Shown in pieces: positions 8,751 through 17,444 of a stretch of 64,000 nt of DNA; within the stretch, counting starts at the first letter, position 1; every line of letters starts with the position of its first letter. The position numbers and the translations under genes were made by a program. The notes below the pieces were generated by a model. It was not told the origin of the DNA, searched no databases, and saw only the letters and a list, made by a program, of their open reading frames with translations. The DNA comes from Candidatus Lambdaproteobacteria bacterium RIFOXYD2_FULL_56_26 (lineage in GTDB: Bacteria; SAR324; XYD2-FULL-50-16): NCBI GenBank assembly GCA_001783715.1, contig MFNF01000001.1, forward strand, positions 512,930 to 576,929, read 5' to 3'.

Positions 8751-9551
8751 ATGACCGAAAGTTCAAATTCAAAAATCATCCCCTTGCAGGAAAAACTCGG
8801 CGAGCTGTTCGCCGACCTGCCCCAGCTCGGCGGTTCCGCTTCGATGCAGGCCTTTTTGGACAAGCTCCAGCAGTTGCTGGTTGGCCTGGAAGTCCTGGAG
8901 GAAGGCAAAGTCCGGGAGCTTTTGGCCCCGCTGGCCGCACAGGGGGACAATCCCTTGTTTGGCGATCTGGCCAAGTTGTTGCGCCGGTTCCACGACCAGA
9001 TGACCCAACTCCGGGACAGCCTCCCCCAACGGATCGAGCAACTGGACGCAGAGGCACTGGGGGGGATGAGCGAACGGCTCCGGCACATCTTGGAACTGAC
9101 CGAAAACGCCGCCAACAAGACCCTGGACCTCGCCGAAGAGGGCCTCGCCTCCATGGCCGAAGATGCCGCCCAACTGGGGGCCTTCCAAAACGCCCTCAAA
9201 CAGCTTTCCCAAGACCCGACCCTGGGCGATGCGGCCAAGGCCCTGGTTTCCCAAGGGCTCAACATCCTAGGGCAGGTTGAAAAAAGACACCTGACCCAAC
9301 AGGACCGTTTCAACCAGATCCTCCTGGCCCAGGACTACCAAGACCTGACCGGCCAACTGATCCAAAAGGTTTTGAACCTGCTTTGCCAGATGGAAGGGGA
9401 CTTGGTCCTGTTGGTCAAACACTACGGCCAAGCCCAGGCCAAGCCTATGCCCACCAAAGGAACCGCCCTGCAAGGCCCCCTGAAGGACGACCATGCCGAC
9501 AGGCACGGCCAAGATGACGTGAATGCCCTGCTGGGCAGTTTTGGTTTTTAG
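8751..9551 (+). CDS. cheZ: CheZ, CheY-phosphate phosphatase
   Basis: A 266-residue, mostly helical protein. The catalytic helix AQDYQDLTGQ (residues 193-202) is nearly identical to the CheZ active segment AQDFQDLTGQ. The C-terminus QDDVNALLGSFGF matches the CheY-binding peptide of CheZ. CheZ dephosphorylates CheY-P and so resets the flagellar switch. It sits away from other che genes, directly before a SPOR-domain gene and ftsAZ; the next ATG follows five bases after its stop. The CheY-like gene near 48.5 kb could be a partner, but that is inference. Confidence 0.93.
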   Translation: MTESSNSKIIPLQEKLGELFADLPQLGGSASMQAFLDKLQQLLVGLEVLEEGKVRELLAPLAAQGDNPLFGDLAKLLRRFHDQMTQLRDSLPQRIEQLDAEALGGMSERLRHILELTENAANKTLDLAEEGLASMAEDAAQLGAFQNALKQLSQDPTLGDAAKALVSQGLNILGQVEKRHLTQQDRFNQILLAQDYQDLTGQLIQKVLNLLCQMEGDLVLLVKHYGQAQAKPMPTKGTALQGPLKDDHADRHGQDDVNALLGSFGF

Positions 9552-9555
9552 GACT

Positions 9556-10539
9556 ATGAAAAAAACCTTGGTCTTTTTTTGCGTCACGCTCTGGGCAGCA
9601 GGACTGGGGCTTGCCGCAGAAGACCCACAGATCAAAACCAAGGTCCAAACCCCTTGGGCGGAATCCCAACAAGAAGGCCTGCTCCATTCCAAGGACCTGG
9701 AACCGGAACCGGCCCCACCCAAAGAATCGGATTCGGCTATCGCCGTAGAACCTGCCGAGACAAAGCCTCTAGCGGCCCCTGCCGCCAGCCCCAAGGCCAG
9801 CGAAAAACCCGCCGCTAAACCGGCCAGCCCGGTAGCGGAAAAAGCTGAAGCCAAGGCTGGAGCCAAAACCGACTCCAAGCCCTCGGTCAAACCCTTGGAA
9901 CCGGCCACCCAAAAGCCCAAGCCCCTAAAACCCTTTTGGGTACAAGTCGGGGCCTTCACCCAGGAAGACAATGCGGCCCGGCTCAACGCCAAGCTACAGT
10001 CCCAGGGCTACGGTTCCTTTTTGCACCTGACCAAGGACCTCGACCGGCAGGTCTTTCATCTGGTGCTGATCGGCGACTTTGCCCAGGAAAAGGAAGCGGT
10101 TGCCCAGGCGGAAGCCTACACCGAGAAGGAAGAGGCCAAATCGGTGGTGATCAAGGACGGAGCGATCATCCGGGTTTTCACTCCCCAAGCCCCTTTAGTG
10201 CTCAAGGACAAGATCCCTCGGGTTTACGCCCGGCCCGGCGAGAACGACCCGGACCTCTTGGAGATCCCCGAAACCACTTACAAACCCACCCACCCGCCCA
10301 ATGCGGATTTTGTGTTCCAGGTTGGCGGCCTGTTCAAGGAAGCGGAAGCCAAAACTCTGATGGAAACCTTGCGCAAAAGGGGTTACAAGCCTACGCTGAC
10401 CAAGAAGCAGGACATCAACGCTCTGGACTGGTGGTACACCGTTGAGATCGGATATTTTTACACCCAACTTGAAGCCGAAGCCGCCGCAACCGCTTTTTTC
10501 GACAAGGAAAACCTGCGAACCTCGGTGCCCAAGCCCTAA
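9556..10539 (+). CDS. Exported protein with two SPOR domains
   Basis: A 327-residue protein with a signal peptide (MKKTLVFFCVTLWAAGLGLAA), an Ala/Pro/Lys-rich linker (about residues 30-125), then two SPOR-type domains, one starting PFWVQVGAFTQEDNAARLNAKL and one starting DFVFQVGGLFKEAEAKTLM. SPOR domains bind denuded glycan strands at the septum, so a division-site role is likely. The position between cheZ and ftsA-ftsZ supports this. The gene starts five bases after cheZ, so the two are probably cotranscribed. It resembles DedD/FtsN-type proteins but lacks an obvious cytoplasmic segment. Confidence 0.8.
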   Translation: MKKTLVFFCVTLWAAGLGLAAEDPQIKTKVQTPWAESQQEGLLHSKDLEPEPAPPKESDSAIAVEPAETKPLAAPAASPKASEKPAAKPASPVAEKAEAKAGAKTDSKPSVKPLEPATQKPKPLKPFWVQVGAFTQEDNAARLNAKLQSQGYGSFLHLTKDLDRQVFHLVLIGDFAQEKEAVAQAEAYTEKEEAKSVVIKDGAIIRVFTPQAPLVLKDKIPRVYARPGENDPDLLEIPETTYKPTHPPNADFVFQVGGLFKEAEAKTLMETLRKRGYKPTLTKKQDINALDWWYTVEIGYFYTQLEAEAAATAFFDKENLRTSVPKP

Positions 10540-10632
10540 CCGGCCTGGGAAGAGAAAAAGTGAAGTGAGGCCGACTGGTCCTAAAAAAAGGCGAACGTCT
10601 TTGGAACCCTTGAGCCCTCACCCCGATTCAGG

Positions 10633-10662
10633 TTGACAACTGGCCTGGATCGGCGCTATTGC
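10633..10662 (+). promoter_or_regulatory. Possible promoter upstream of ftsA
   Basis: A perfect -35 TTGACA at 10633-10638 is followed after 18 bases by TATTGC, a poor -10. It lies about 85 bases upstream of ftsA in a 205-base gap. The gap also holds CGGCCT/AGGCCG at 10541-10575 as a loose inverted repeat without a T-run. Confidence 0.3.
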
Positions 10663-10744
10663 GAAGGAGACGAAGAAGGGCCTCTCAAGATAGATTTATT
10701 CTTTGCTTTTAGGATGTTAGACTGTTAGTCAAGGAAAAGGACAC

Positions 10745-11998
10745 ATGCGCCAGGTGAAACGCCAGGACGGTAGGATTGTTGTTGGCCTCGACATTGGCAC
10801 CACCAAAATTTGTGTGGTCGCCGCCGAAATCACCGACCGCGGAAAAATTCGGATCATCGGCTTTGGCCAAGCCCCGTCGGAAGGGCTCAACCGGGGAGTG
10901 GTCACCAACATCTCCGCTGCCGCCAGATCCATCCGCACCGCCGTTGAGGAATGCCAACTCAAAAGCGGCCTGGAGATCGACTCGGTTTATGCCGGAATCG
11001 CCGGGCACCACATCACCGGCCTGAACCGGGACGGAGTGGTGGCGGTCAGGGGCGACACCATCACCGAACAGGACATCCAGCGGGTGATCGAAACCGCCAG
11101 GGCCTGCAACTTCCCGGACAAGGAAATTCTGCACACCCTTTGCCAGGAATACATCGTTGACGGCCAAGACGGGGTCAAGCAACCGATCGGCATGGCCGGG
11201 CGCAGACTCGAAGCAAGGGTCCACCTGATCCTGGGCTCGGTGACCAGTGCGGCCAACATTGTCCAATGCTGCCACAACGCCAACCTGCACGTGAACAACG
11301 TAGTTTTGGAGCCCTTGGCCTCCAGCTTGGCGGTTTTGGAAGAGGAAGAAAAGGAATTGGGGGTGATCCTGCTGGACATCGGCGGGGGCACCAGCGACAT
11401 GGTGATCTACAAAAACGGCTCCATCGTCCACACCAGCGTACTGCCCTTGGGTGGGCATCAGGTGACCAACGACATCGCCATCGGCCTCAGAACCACCAAG
11501 GACGAGGCCCTGCGGGTCAAACACGAATGCGGCATCGCCATGCTTTCGATGGTCAAGGAAAGTGAAACCGTGACCTTAAAGGGCATTGCCGGAAGGGAAG
11601 ACCGGGTCTTGGACAAACGTCTGCTCGCTTCGGTGGTGCAGGCAAGGTTTGAAGAAATCTTCGGGCTGATCCTAGACGACGTTCGGCGCTCGGGCTACTT
11701 GCCCTCGATTGCCGCCGGAGTGGTTTTGACCGGCGGCTCGGCCTTGATGAGAGGGATTGCTAAGCTGGCCGAAGAGTCCATGCAAATGCAGGTGCGCATC
11801 GGCACCCCGACCCACATCGAAGGGCTCGAAGAACTGGTGGATTCACCGATCTACGCAACCGCAGTAGGGCTGGTAAAATATGCGGCGGAAAACGACTTGG
11901 ACACTAGTTTTTCCAAGGATGCAAACCCCGAGAAGATCTTCACCAACGTGGTGGGCAACATGAAAAACAACCTCAAGGGGTTTTTCGACTTGTTTTAA
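10745..11998 (+). CDS. ftsA: Cell division protein FtsA
   Basis: A 417-residue actin-like ATPase. Phosphate-1 motif VVGLDIGTTKICVV (residues 12-25), the SHS2/1C domain with AGIAGHHI, phosphate-2 LLDIGGGTSDMVIY, and the adenosine motif VLTGGSALMRG are all present. The last residues (NMKNNLKGFFDLF) form the amphipathic membrane-targeting helix. FtsA tethers FtsZ to the membrane and recruits later divisome proteins. AAGGAAAAGGA before the ATG gives a clear ribosome site. It is 113 bases upstream of ftsZ. No ftsQ, ddl or mur gene precedes it, so the usual division/cell-wall cluster is broken here. Confidence 0.96.
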   Translation: MRQVKRQDGRIVVGLDIGTTKICVVAAEITDRGKIRIIGFGQAPSEGLNRGVVTNISAAARSIRTAVEECQLKSGLEIDSVYAGIAGHHITGLNRDGVVAVRGDTITEQDIQRVIETARACNFPDKEILHTLCQEYIVDGQDGVKQPIGMAGRRLEARVHLILGSVTSAANIVQCCHNANLHVNNVVLEPLASSLAVLEEEEKELGVILLDIGGGTSDMVIYKNGSIVHTSVLPLGGHQVTNDIAIGLRTTKDEALRVKHECGIAMLSMVKESETVTLKGIAGREDRVLDKRLLASVVQARFEEIFGLILDDVRRSGYLPSIAAGVVLTGGSALMRGIAKLAEESMQMQVRIGTPTHIEGLEELVDSPIYATAVGLVKYAAENDLDTSFSKDANPEKIFTNVVGNMKNNLKGFFDLF

Positions 11999-12070
11999 GT
12001 TTTAAGCTCCAACGGATTGGGGCTGGTTGGGTTTTGGTTTTTTAAGTCTGGTGGTTTGGTGGCAAACAAT

Positions 12071-12090
12071 GGGAGTCCCAAGGGGCTCCC
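12071..12090 (+). terminator. Hairpin between ftsA and ftsZ
   Basis: GGGAGTCC pairs with GGGCTCCC (one G-T pair) around a four-base loop, followed by TCTTT, 21 bases before the ftsZ start. It could attenuate read-through from ftsA or set ftsZ mRNA processing. The T-run is short, so termination is uncertain. Confidence 0.35.
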
Positions 12091-12111
12091 TCTTTCCGAA
12101 TAAGGGGCCTC

Positions 12112-13371
12112 ATGGTCATTGAATTTGATAATCAATTTGAAGCAGGGTCCAACGAAACAGGGCTTCCTGTCATCAAAGTGATCGGCGTTGGTGGTGGCGG
12201 TGGTAACGTAGTCAACCGGATGGTCCGAGACGGAATCAAAAAGGTCCGGTTTGCGGCGGCCAATACGGACGTGATGGTCCTCAACAGCTCCCTGGCCGAC
12301 GTGACGATCCCCCTGGGAACCCAGATCACCAAAGGCTTGGGTGCAGGGATGAAGCCCGACATTGGCAAGCTTGCCGCCGAAGAGGCGATTGCCCAGATCC
12401 AAGAATTCCTCAAAGATGCGGACATGGTCTTCATCGCCGCCGGTATGGGCGGAGGGACCGGGACCGGTGCCGCTCCGGTGGTCGCCGAAATCGCTCGGGA
12501 GAAAAAGATCCTGACCGTTGGTGTAGTGACCACTCCTTTTAAGTTTGAAGGGAACAAACGGGCGAGAATCGCCGAAAAGGGAATTGAGGAGTTGCGCAAG
12601 CATGTGGACACCTTGATGGTAATCCCCAACAACAAGCTTCTGGAAATGGCTTCCCAGAAGACCACCATGAACGAAGCTTTTGAGATTGCCGACGATGTAC
12701 TCAAACAGGCGATCAGCGGGATCACCAACCTGGTGAACCTCGAAGGGGTGATCAACCTTGACTTTGCGGACCTCAAAACTGTCATGTCCAACAAGGGCCG
12801 GGCGATCATGGGTACCGGCGTGGGCCACGGGGAAAACCGGGGCCTGGAAGCGGCCAAAAAAGCGGTCTCCAGTCCCTTGCTGTCGGACAAACCGATCAGC
12901 GGCGCTACTGGGGTCATCATCAACATCGTTGCCGACGAAGCCTTCAGCCTACTGGATGCAGGTGCAGCCGCCGATTTCATCCAAGGCACCGCCGACCAGG
13001 ATGCCGATGTGATCTTCGGTTTGGTCAGCGACCCGACCAAACAAGACGAAGTGGTGATCACCGTCATTGCCACCGGTTTCGAGGTCCCCGAAGAAACCGT
13101 CGTGGTCCAACGGCCTGTCCAACACGCCCCCCTGCGGGTGGCCTCCAGCCTCAAACATGTCAAAGAGGAGGAAGAGGAAAAGCCTGTCCCCAACTTCGCT
13201 GCCCAGGTGCCGGTGAGAGAATCGGCCAAAGAGGAAGTGGAGGAAACCCACCTCAAAAGCGTCGAAAAGGACCTGCATTACCCGGACCTGACGATCAGCG
13301 AAGACGTACCCTTGAAAGTGGAGGACTACGAGATCCCCAGTTTTATGCGCAAACAACGTCTTCAACGCTAA
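12112..13371 (+). CDS. ftsZ: Cell division protein FtsZ
   Basis: A 419-residue tubulin-like GTPase that forms the Z ring. It has the N-terminal glycine stretch GVGGGGGN, the tubulin signature GGGTGTG (113-119), the T7 loop NLDFADLKTVM and a variable acidic linker (KEEEEEKP...). It ends in a conserved terminal peptide DYEIPSFMRKQ that would bind FtsA and other partners. AAGGGG lies six bases before the ATG. A GC-rich hairpin follows the stop. Confidence 0.97.
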   Translation: MVIEFDNQFEAGSNETGLPVIKVIGVGGGGGNVVNRMVRDGIKKVRFAAANTDVMVLNSSLADVTIPLGTQITKGLGAGMKPDIGKLAAEEAIAQIQEFLKDADMVFIAAGMGGGTGTGAAPVVAEIAREKKILTVGVVTTPFKFEGNKRARIAEKGIEELRKHVDTLMVIPNNKLLEMASQKTTMNEAFEIADDVLKQAISGITNLVNLEGVINLDFADLKTVMSNKGRAIMGTGVGHGENRGLEAAKKAVSSPLLSDKPISGATGVIINIVADEAFSLLDAGAAADFIQGTADQDADVIFGLVSDPTKQDEVVITVIATGFEVPEETVVVQRPVQHAPLRVASSLKHVKEEEEEKPVPNFAAQVPVRESAKEEVEETHLKSVEKDLHYPDLTISEDVPLKVEDYEIPSFMRKQRLQR

Positions 13372-13391
13372 AGGCCCTTTCGACCCAAAAC

Positions 13392-13413
13392 TGCCCCCGG
13401 CCTGCCGGGGGCA
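13392..13413 (+). terminator. Hairpin after ftsZ
   Basis: A perfect 9-bp stem (TGCCCCCGG/CCGGGGGCA) with loop CCTG starts 20 bases after the ftsZ stop. Only a short ATTT follows, so it may be a weak or Rho-assisted terminator, or an RNA-stabilising hairpin. Confidence 0.5.
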
Positions 13414-13428
13414 ATTTCCGATCCTGAC

Positions 13429-14295
13429 ATGAAGACCTCACTCAAGCCCTACCTTTGGGCCGCCTTGGCCATTGTCTTGTCCAGCTGGGCGGCCTTGGAA
13501 TTTGTTTTGCTGGTCAGCAGGCAGCTGGGCTACGGAGCCCAGGGCTTTTTGGCCGGAGCCGTCTTGGGCCTTTGTCTGGGTGCTTTTTTTACCGGGCTGG
13601 ACGGTTTTTTTGGCCAGTCCCCCCTGCGCCTGGAACGGGGCCTCAAGTTTGGGGCCTTGATCGGCCTTTGTGGGGGGATCTTGGGTTTTTACCTGATCGA
13701 CCAAATCGCCTTTCACTTTGAGCCCTTTTTTACCAATCCTACCATCGAGGCCTTGGCCTACGCCCAAAGGTGGGTTGTGCTCAGTCTGGCCTTGGGTGCC
13801 GCTCGGGGGGGGGCGGAGCAGAACAATTTGGCAGCTTCCAGGGCTTTGATCGCCAGCCTGCTGGCAGGGATTTCGGCGGCGGTTTTGATCGGCCTTGTCT
13901 CCGGGTTTTTGGACCGCCCTTTTGTACTCCGTGGGTTTTCCATTTTCTTGTTTTGCTTTTTGTTTTTAGGATTTCACCTGCGGTTTTTGCAGTACAAACG
14001 GGAACATTGGCTGCGAAGCCTCAACGGAAAGCATGAAGGGGCCGAGTTTGAATTGACCCGAGAACTGTATTTTCTGGGCACCCAAAGCAACGATGACATC
14101 AACCTGGACCGGTATGAAGAGGTCAACTCCACCCACGCCAAACTGCTCAAATACGAGTACGGGTACGCTCTGGTGGACAACGATCCCTTCTGCCGGACCT
14201 TCGTCAACTTTCGCAACATCACGGAACAACCCTTAAAAAAAGGGGACGTGATCAAGATCGGTAGCGCCCTTTTCCAATACTGTACCGCCGCCTAA
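13429..14295 (+). CDS. Multi-pass membrane protein with C-terminal FHA domain
   Basis: A 288-residue protein. Residues 8-185 contain about five to six hydrophobic helices (for example ALAIVLSSWAALEFVLLV and ISAAVLIGLVSGFL). The last ~95 residues have an FHA-like pattern: LNGKHEGAEFEL, FLGTQSNDDINL, STHAKLLKYEYGYALVD and a final KKGDVIKIGSALFQY. The usual GR and NG residues are partly replaced (GT, and no TFVNG), so phosphothreonine binding is uncertain. It precedes a second FHA protein by one base (TAA-G-ATG), giving a two-gene unit downstream of ftsZ. No ribosome site is obvious. Confidence 0.7.
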   Translation: MKTSLKPYLWAALAIVLSSWAALEFVLLVSRQLGYGAQGFLAGAVLGLCLGAFFTGLDGFFGQSPLRLERGLKFGALIGLCGGILGFYLIDQIAFHFEPFFTNPTIEALAYAQRWVVLSLALGAARGGAEQNNLAASRALIASLLAGISAAVLIGLVSGFLDRPFVLRGFSIFLFCFLFLGFHLRFLQYKREHWLRSLNGKHEGAEFELTRELYFLGTQSNDDINLDRYEEVNSTHAKLLKYEYGYALVDNDPFCRTFVNFRNITEQPLKKGDVIKIGSALFQYCTAA

Positions 14296-14296
14296 G

Positions 14297-15148
14297 ATGA
14301 AAAAAACTTTTGTCTCCTTATCCTTCCTCTCCCTTTGGTCCAGCCCGCTTTGGGCATTGGACAACTTTTTGGGTGCCACCGGAGAGATGGACCTGTTTTT
14401 TGTCCTTCCGGCGCTGGCGGTAGGCTTTGGGTTGGTCTTCTACTCCAAAAATCTGTACCTCAGGCCACCCAAAAAGGAAGTGGGGTTTCTTTCGATCACC
14501 CCCCACAAAAAGCAGCGGTTTTTTCCGGTTTCCGACCAACTGGAGAACATGGAACCCGTGGTGGCCGCCCTTTCCGAGCCGGACACCAACGTTTACAGCA
14601 ACCTCTCCAAGATCACCTTGACCCACAAACCGGGCGGGGTTTACCTGGAGGAAAAGAATTACAAGATCTCCATCCTGATCAACCGCAGGCGCAGCCGCAG
14701 GTGTTACCTCAACGACGGGGACATCCTGGACATGGGCGAGTTGACCTTGATGTTCACCACTCCCTTGCCGCCCAAAGAAGACGAAGAAAAAACGCTCGAA
14801 GGCAGCCACCTGATCCCCCGGAACAAACGGGTCCAAGGGCGGCCGATCAAGGCCTACCCCAGTCTGATCCCGGCGGATACCAGGAAAAAGACCTACTACC
14901 TGACCAAGAACCTGACCTTTATCGGTCGCAGCGACACCTGTGATCTGGTCAGCAAGGCCAAGTCCATCGATCCCAGGCATTCCAAGATCGAGAAAGTGGC
15001 CGGTCGCTACAAGATTACCGACCTGGAAACCCTGGGCGGCACCTACGTCAATGGACGGCGGGTGGAACAAAAGTTCCTCAAGGACGGCGACACCGTGACC
15101 TTCGAGGCAGTCAAATACACCTTTTCTCTCAGCGGCAACCCCCGCTAG
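14297..15148 (+). CDS. Membrane-anchored protein with tandem FHA domains
   Basis: A 283-residue protein with a signal-like segment (1-20) and a second hydrophobic helix (about 33-50), then two FHA-like modules. The first (about residues 85-150: SKITLTHKPGGVYLE, YLNDGDILDMGELTLMF) is divergent. The second is canonical: FIGRSDTCDLV, RHSKIEKV, ITDLETLGGTYVNGRRV and LKDGDTVTFEAVKYTF. FHA domains bind phosphothreonine, and no Ser/Thr kinase is in the window. It starts one base after the stop of the other FHA gene, so the pair likely works together, possibly at the division site given ftsZ upstream; that is inference. Confidence 0.8.
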   Translation: MKKTFVSLSFLSLWSSPLWALDNFLGATGEMDLFFVLPALAVGFGLVFYSKNLYLRPPKKEVGFLSITPHKKQRFFPVSDQLENMEPVVAALSEPDTNVYSNLSKITLTHKPGGVYLEEKNYKISILINRRRSRRCYLNDGDILDMGELTLMFTTPLPPKEDEEKTLEGSHLIPRNKRVQGRPIKAYPSLIPADTRKKTYYLTKNLTFIGRSDTCDLVSKAKSIDPRHSKIEKVAGRYKITDLETLGGTYVNGRRVEQKFLKDGDTVTFEAVKYTFSLSGNPR

Positions 15149-15192
15149 CCCAAGGGCTTGGCCAAAAAGCCCGTTTCTTTTTTTAATCCAAC

Positions 15193-16371
15193 ATGAGCGA
15201 AGTTTTTACCGCCCCCAAGGGCTTTCGGTTCTCCGGCACCACTGCCGGAATTAAGGTTTCGGGCAACAAAGACCTGGGCTTGGTGGTCTTGGACCAACCG
15301 GGCATCATGGGGGGAGTTTACACCAAAAACAAATTCCCTTCCGCCCATGTGGACTACTGCCGGACCTTGACCCCTTGCGATTCCTTTGGTGCCCTGGTGG
15401 TCAATTCGGGCAACGCCAATGCCGCCACCGGCGAGGAAGGGCGCAAACGAAACCTGGAAATGGCCCAAACCTTTGCCAACCAACTGGGCTTCCACTTTGA
15501 ACAGGTCTTCACCTCCTCGACCGGAGTGGTGGGCCGCCACTTGCCCATTGAAATCATCAAAAAGGCCAGCTGGCAGGCGGTCAGCGAATTGAGCGACGAC
15601 CCCATGTCCTTTGCCAAGTCGATCATGACCACCGACTTGACCGACAAGCTTTGCCAGCGGTCGGTGGAGATCGAAGGGCAGACCTACCAAATCCTGGGTA
15701 TCGCCAAAGGTTCGGGGATGATCATGCCGAACATGGGGACTATGCTGGCCTACATCTTCACCGATGCCCCGATTCCCGCCGAACGGATCCAAGGGATCAT
15801 CCAAGAGGTCGCCGACCAGAGCTTTAACCTGATCAGCGTGGACGGAGACTCCTCGACCAACGACACCTTGATGCTGATTTCCTCCCACCCCGGAGAAAAC
15901 AAGGCACTGGAACGGACCGAACGGGCGATCCTGGAAGTGGCCCAGGACTTGGCTCAAAAGATTGCCGCCGATGGCGAAGGGGCCAAGCACCTCCTGGAAG
16001 TGACCATTAAAAGTGCCCCGGACCGGGCGATTGCCAAACGGGCGATCATGGCGATCCTCAATTCTCCGTTGGTCAAAACAGCGATCCACGGCCAAGACCC
16101 CAACTGGGGCCGCATTCTGGTGGCTTTGGGCAACGGCTTGGAGCCGGTTCCCGGCTTTTTCCATCAGCCTCTGGACATCGACATCCAAGGGGTTCGGGTG
16201 TACGAAAAAGGTTCGCCTAAGCCCTTTGACGACAAGGAACTGAGAACCAAAATGGCGGAATTTAAGGTGGAAATCCTGGTGGACCTGGATGCCGGGGAAA
16301 CCAGCCTGACCGGCTGGGGCTGCGACCTGAGCCGGGATTACATCGCCATCAATGCCGATTACCGGACCTGA
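15193..16371 (+). CDS. argJ: ArgJ, glutamate N-acetyltransferase / amino-acid acetyltransferase
   Basis: A 392-residue protein of arginine biosynthesis that transfers acetyl from N-acetylornithine to glutamate, in some species also from acetyl-CoA. The self-cleavage site lies in KGSGMIMPNMGTML, with Thr183 as nucleophile. The residue before it is Gly where Ala is usual (ATML), a small substitution likely to keep cleavage. Other signatures: NSGNANAATG near 71-80, SVDGDSSTNDT, and the C-terminal GQDPNWGRI. Its TGA overlaps the ATG of pdxB by one base. The ribosome site is weak. Confidence 0.94.
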   Translation: MSEVFTAPKGFRFSGTTAGIKVSGNKDLGLVVLDQPGIMGGVYTKNKFPSAHVDYCRTLTPCDSFGALVVNSGNANAATGEEGRKRNLEMAQTFANQLGFHFEQVFTSSTGVVGRHLPIEIIKKASWQAVSELSDDPMSFAKSIMTTDLTDKLCQRSVEIEGQTYQILGIAKGSGMIMPNMGTMLAYIFTDAPIPAERIQGIIQEVADQSFNLISVDGDSSTNDTLMLISSHPGENKALERTERAILEVAQDLAQKIAADGEGAKHLLEVTIKSAPDRAIAKRAIMAILNSPLVKTAIHGQDPNWGRILVALGNGLEPVPGFFHQPLDIDIQGVRVYEKGSPKPFDDKELRTKMAEFKVEILVDLDAGETSLTGWGCDLSRDYIAINADYRT

Positions 16372-17444
16372 TGCGCATTCTGGTTGACCGGCACATCCCC
16401 TGGGTCCAAGAACTGTTTGGCAGCCGGGGGGAGCTGGTTTTTTTCGACCGAACCCCTCCGCCCGACTTGGCTCGGGCCGAGGCCCTGCTGGTCCGTTCGA
16501 CCCTCAAGATCAACGCCCAACTGTTCTCCCAACACCAACCTCGTTTTGTGGGCACCGCTACCGCCGGGACCGACCACCTCGACTTGCCGTATCTGGCGGC
16601 ACAGGGGATACGGGTGGCCTCGGCTCCAGGCTGCAATGGTTTGGCGGTGGCCCAGTGGGTGATCGCCGGTTTGGTGATCCTCAAGGGCACCGACCTCAAG
16701 GGCCTACGGCTGGGGATCGTCGGGCTGGGCCAAGTGGGGCGAAGACTGGCGGCCTTGGGCCAAGCCTTGGGCATGGAGGTCCGGGCCAATGACCCTCCGG
16801 CCCAAGCCCAGGGGCAAACCGGTCCTTGGGAAACCTTGGAAGACCTGCTCGGTTGGGCCGAAGTGGTAAGCCTGCATGTCCCTTGGACCACGGAAGGCCC
16901 CTTTCCGACCTACTCTTTGTTGGACCACAAAAAACTGGCCCTGCTCCGCCCGGGGGCGCTGTTGGTCAACAGTTGTCGGGGTGGCGTGGTGGAGGAATCC
17001 GCCTTGCTGGAACTGCTGCCCAAACTTTGCCCCCCGGTGATCGACACCTGGGCCGGGGAACCGCAGATCAACCGGCGTTTGCTCAACCAAACCGGTCTGG
17101 CCAGTCCCCATGTGGCGGGATACAGCGAGGAAGCCAAGGCCAAGGGGACCTGGGCGATTGCCCAAGCCTTTGGGGAGTGGCTTGGACTCCCTCCCTTGCC
17201 CGGTCCACCGTTCCTGCCGCCCTTGGAAGTTACCGTAGGTCCTTCCCCGGCAGTCTTTTTGGCCCAGATCACCGGGATCGACCGGGACAACCGAGCCCTC
17301 AAGGCAGGCGGAGACTTTGCCCAGCTCCGCAACCAATATCCCTTCCGCCGGGAATGGCAGTCGGTCCACCTCCAAGGGGTGGGCCAACTGCCACTGTCCC
17401 AACAACATTTCTACCGATCCTTGGGCTTTGTCCTTCCGCCTTAG
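16371..17444 (+). CDS. pdxB: PdxB, erythronate-4-phosphate dehydrogenase
   Basis: A 357-residue D-2-hydroxyacid dehydrogenase. The PdxB-type features are RSTLKIN near 43-49, GTATAGTDHLD (60-70), GCN, and the NAD loop GIVGLGQVGRRL. Catalytic-region motifs SCRGGVVEESAL, DTWAGEP and SPHVAGYSEEAKAKGTW also match PdxB, and a C-terminal dimerisation domain follows. It oxidises 4-phosphoerythronate in the deoxyxylulose-5-phosphate-independent-of-PLP-synthase route to vitamin B6 used by gammaproteobacteria and relatives. Coupling with argJ (TGATG) has no obvious pathway logic. The last four bases overlap the convergent lipoprotein gene. Confidence 0.9.
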   Translation: MRILVDRHIPWVQELFGSRGELVFFDRTPPPDLARAEALLVRSTLKINAQLFSQHQPRFVGTATAGTDHLDLPYLAAQGIRVASAPGCNGLAVAQWVIAGLVILKGTDLKGLRLGIVGLGQVGRRLAALGQALGMEVRANDPPAQAQGQTGPWETLEDLLGWAEVVSLHVPWTTEGPFPTYSLLDHKKLALLRPGALLVNSCRGGVVEESALLELLPKLCPPVIDTWAGEPQINRRLLNQTGLASPHVAGYSEEAKAKGTWAIAQAFGEWLGLPPLPGPPFLPPLEVTVGPSPAVFLAQITGIDRDNRALKAGGDFAQLRNQYPFRREWQSVHLQGVGQLPLSQQHFYRSLGFVLPP

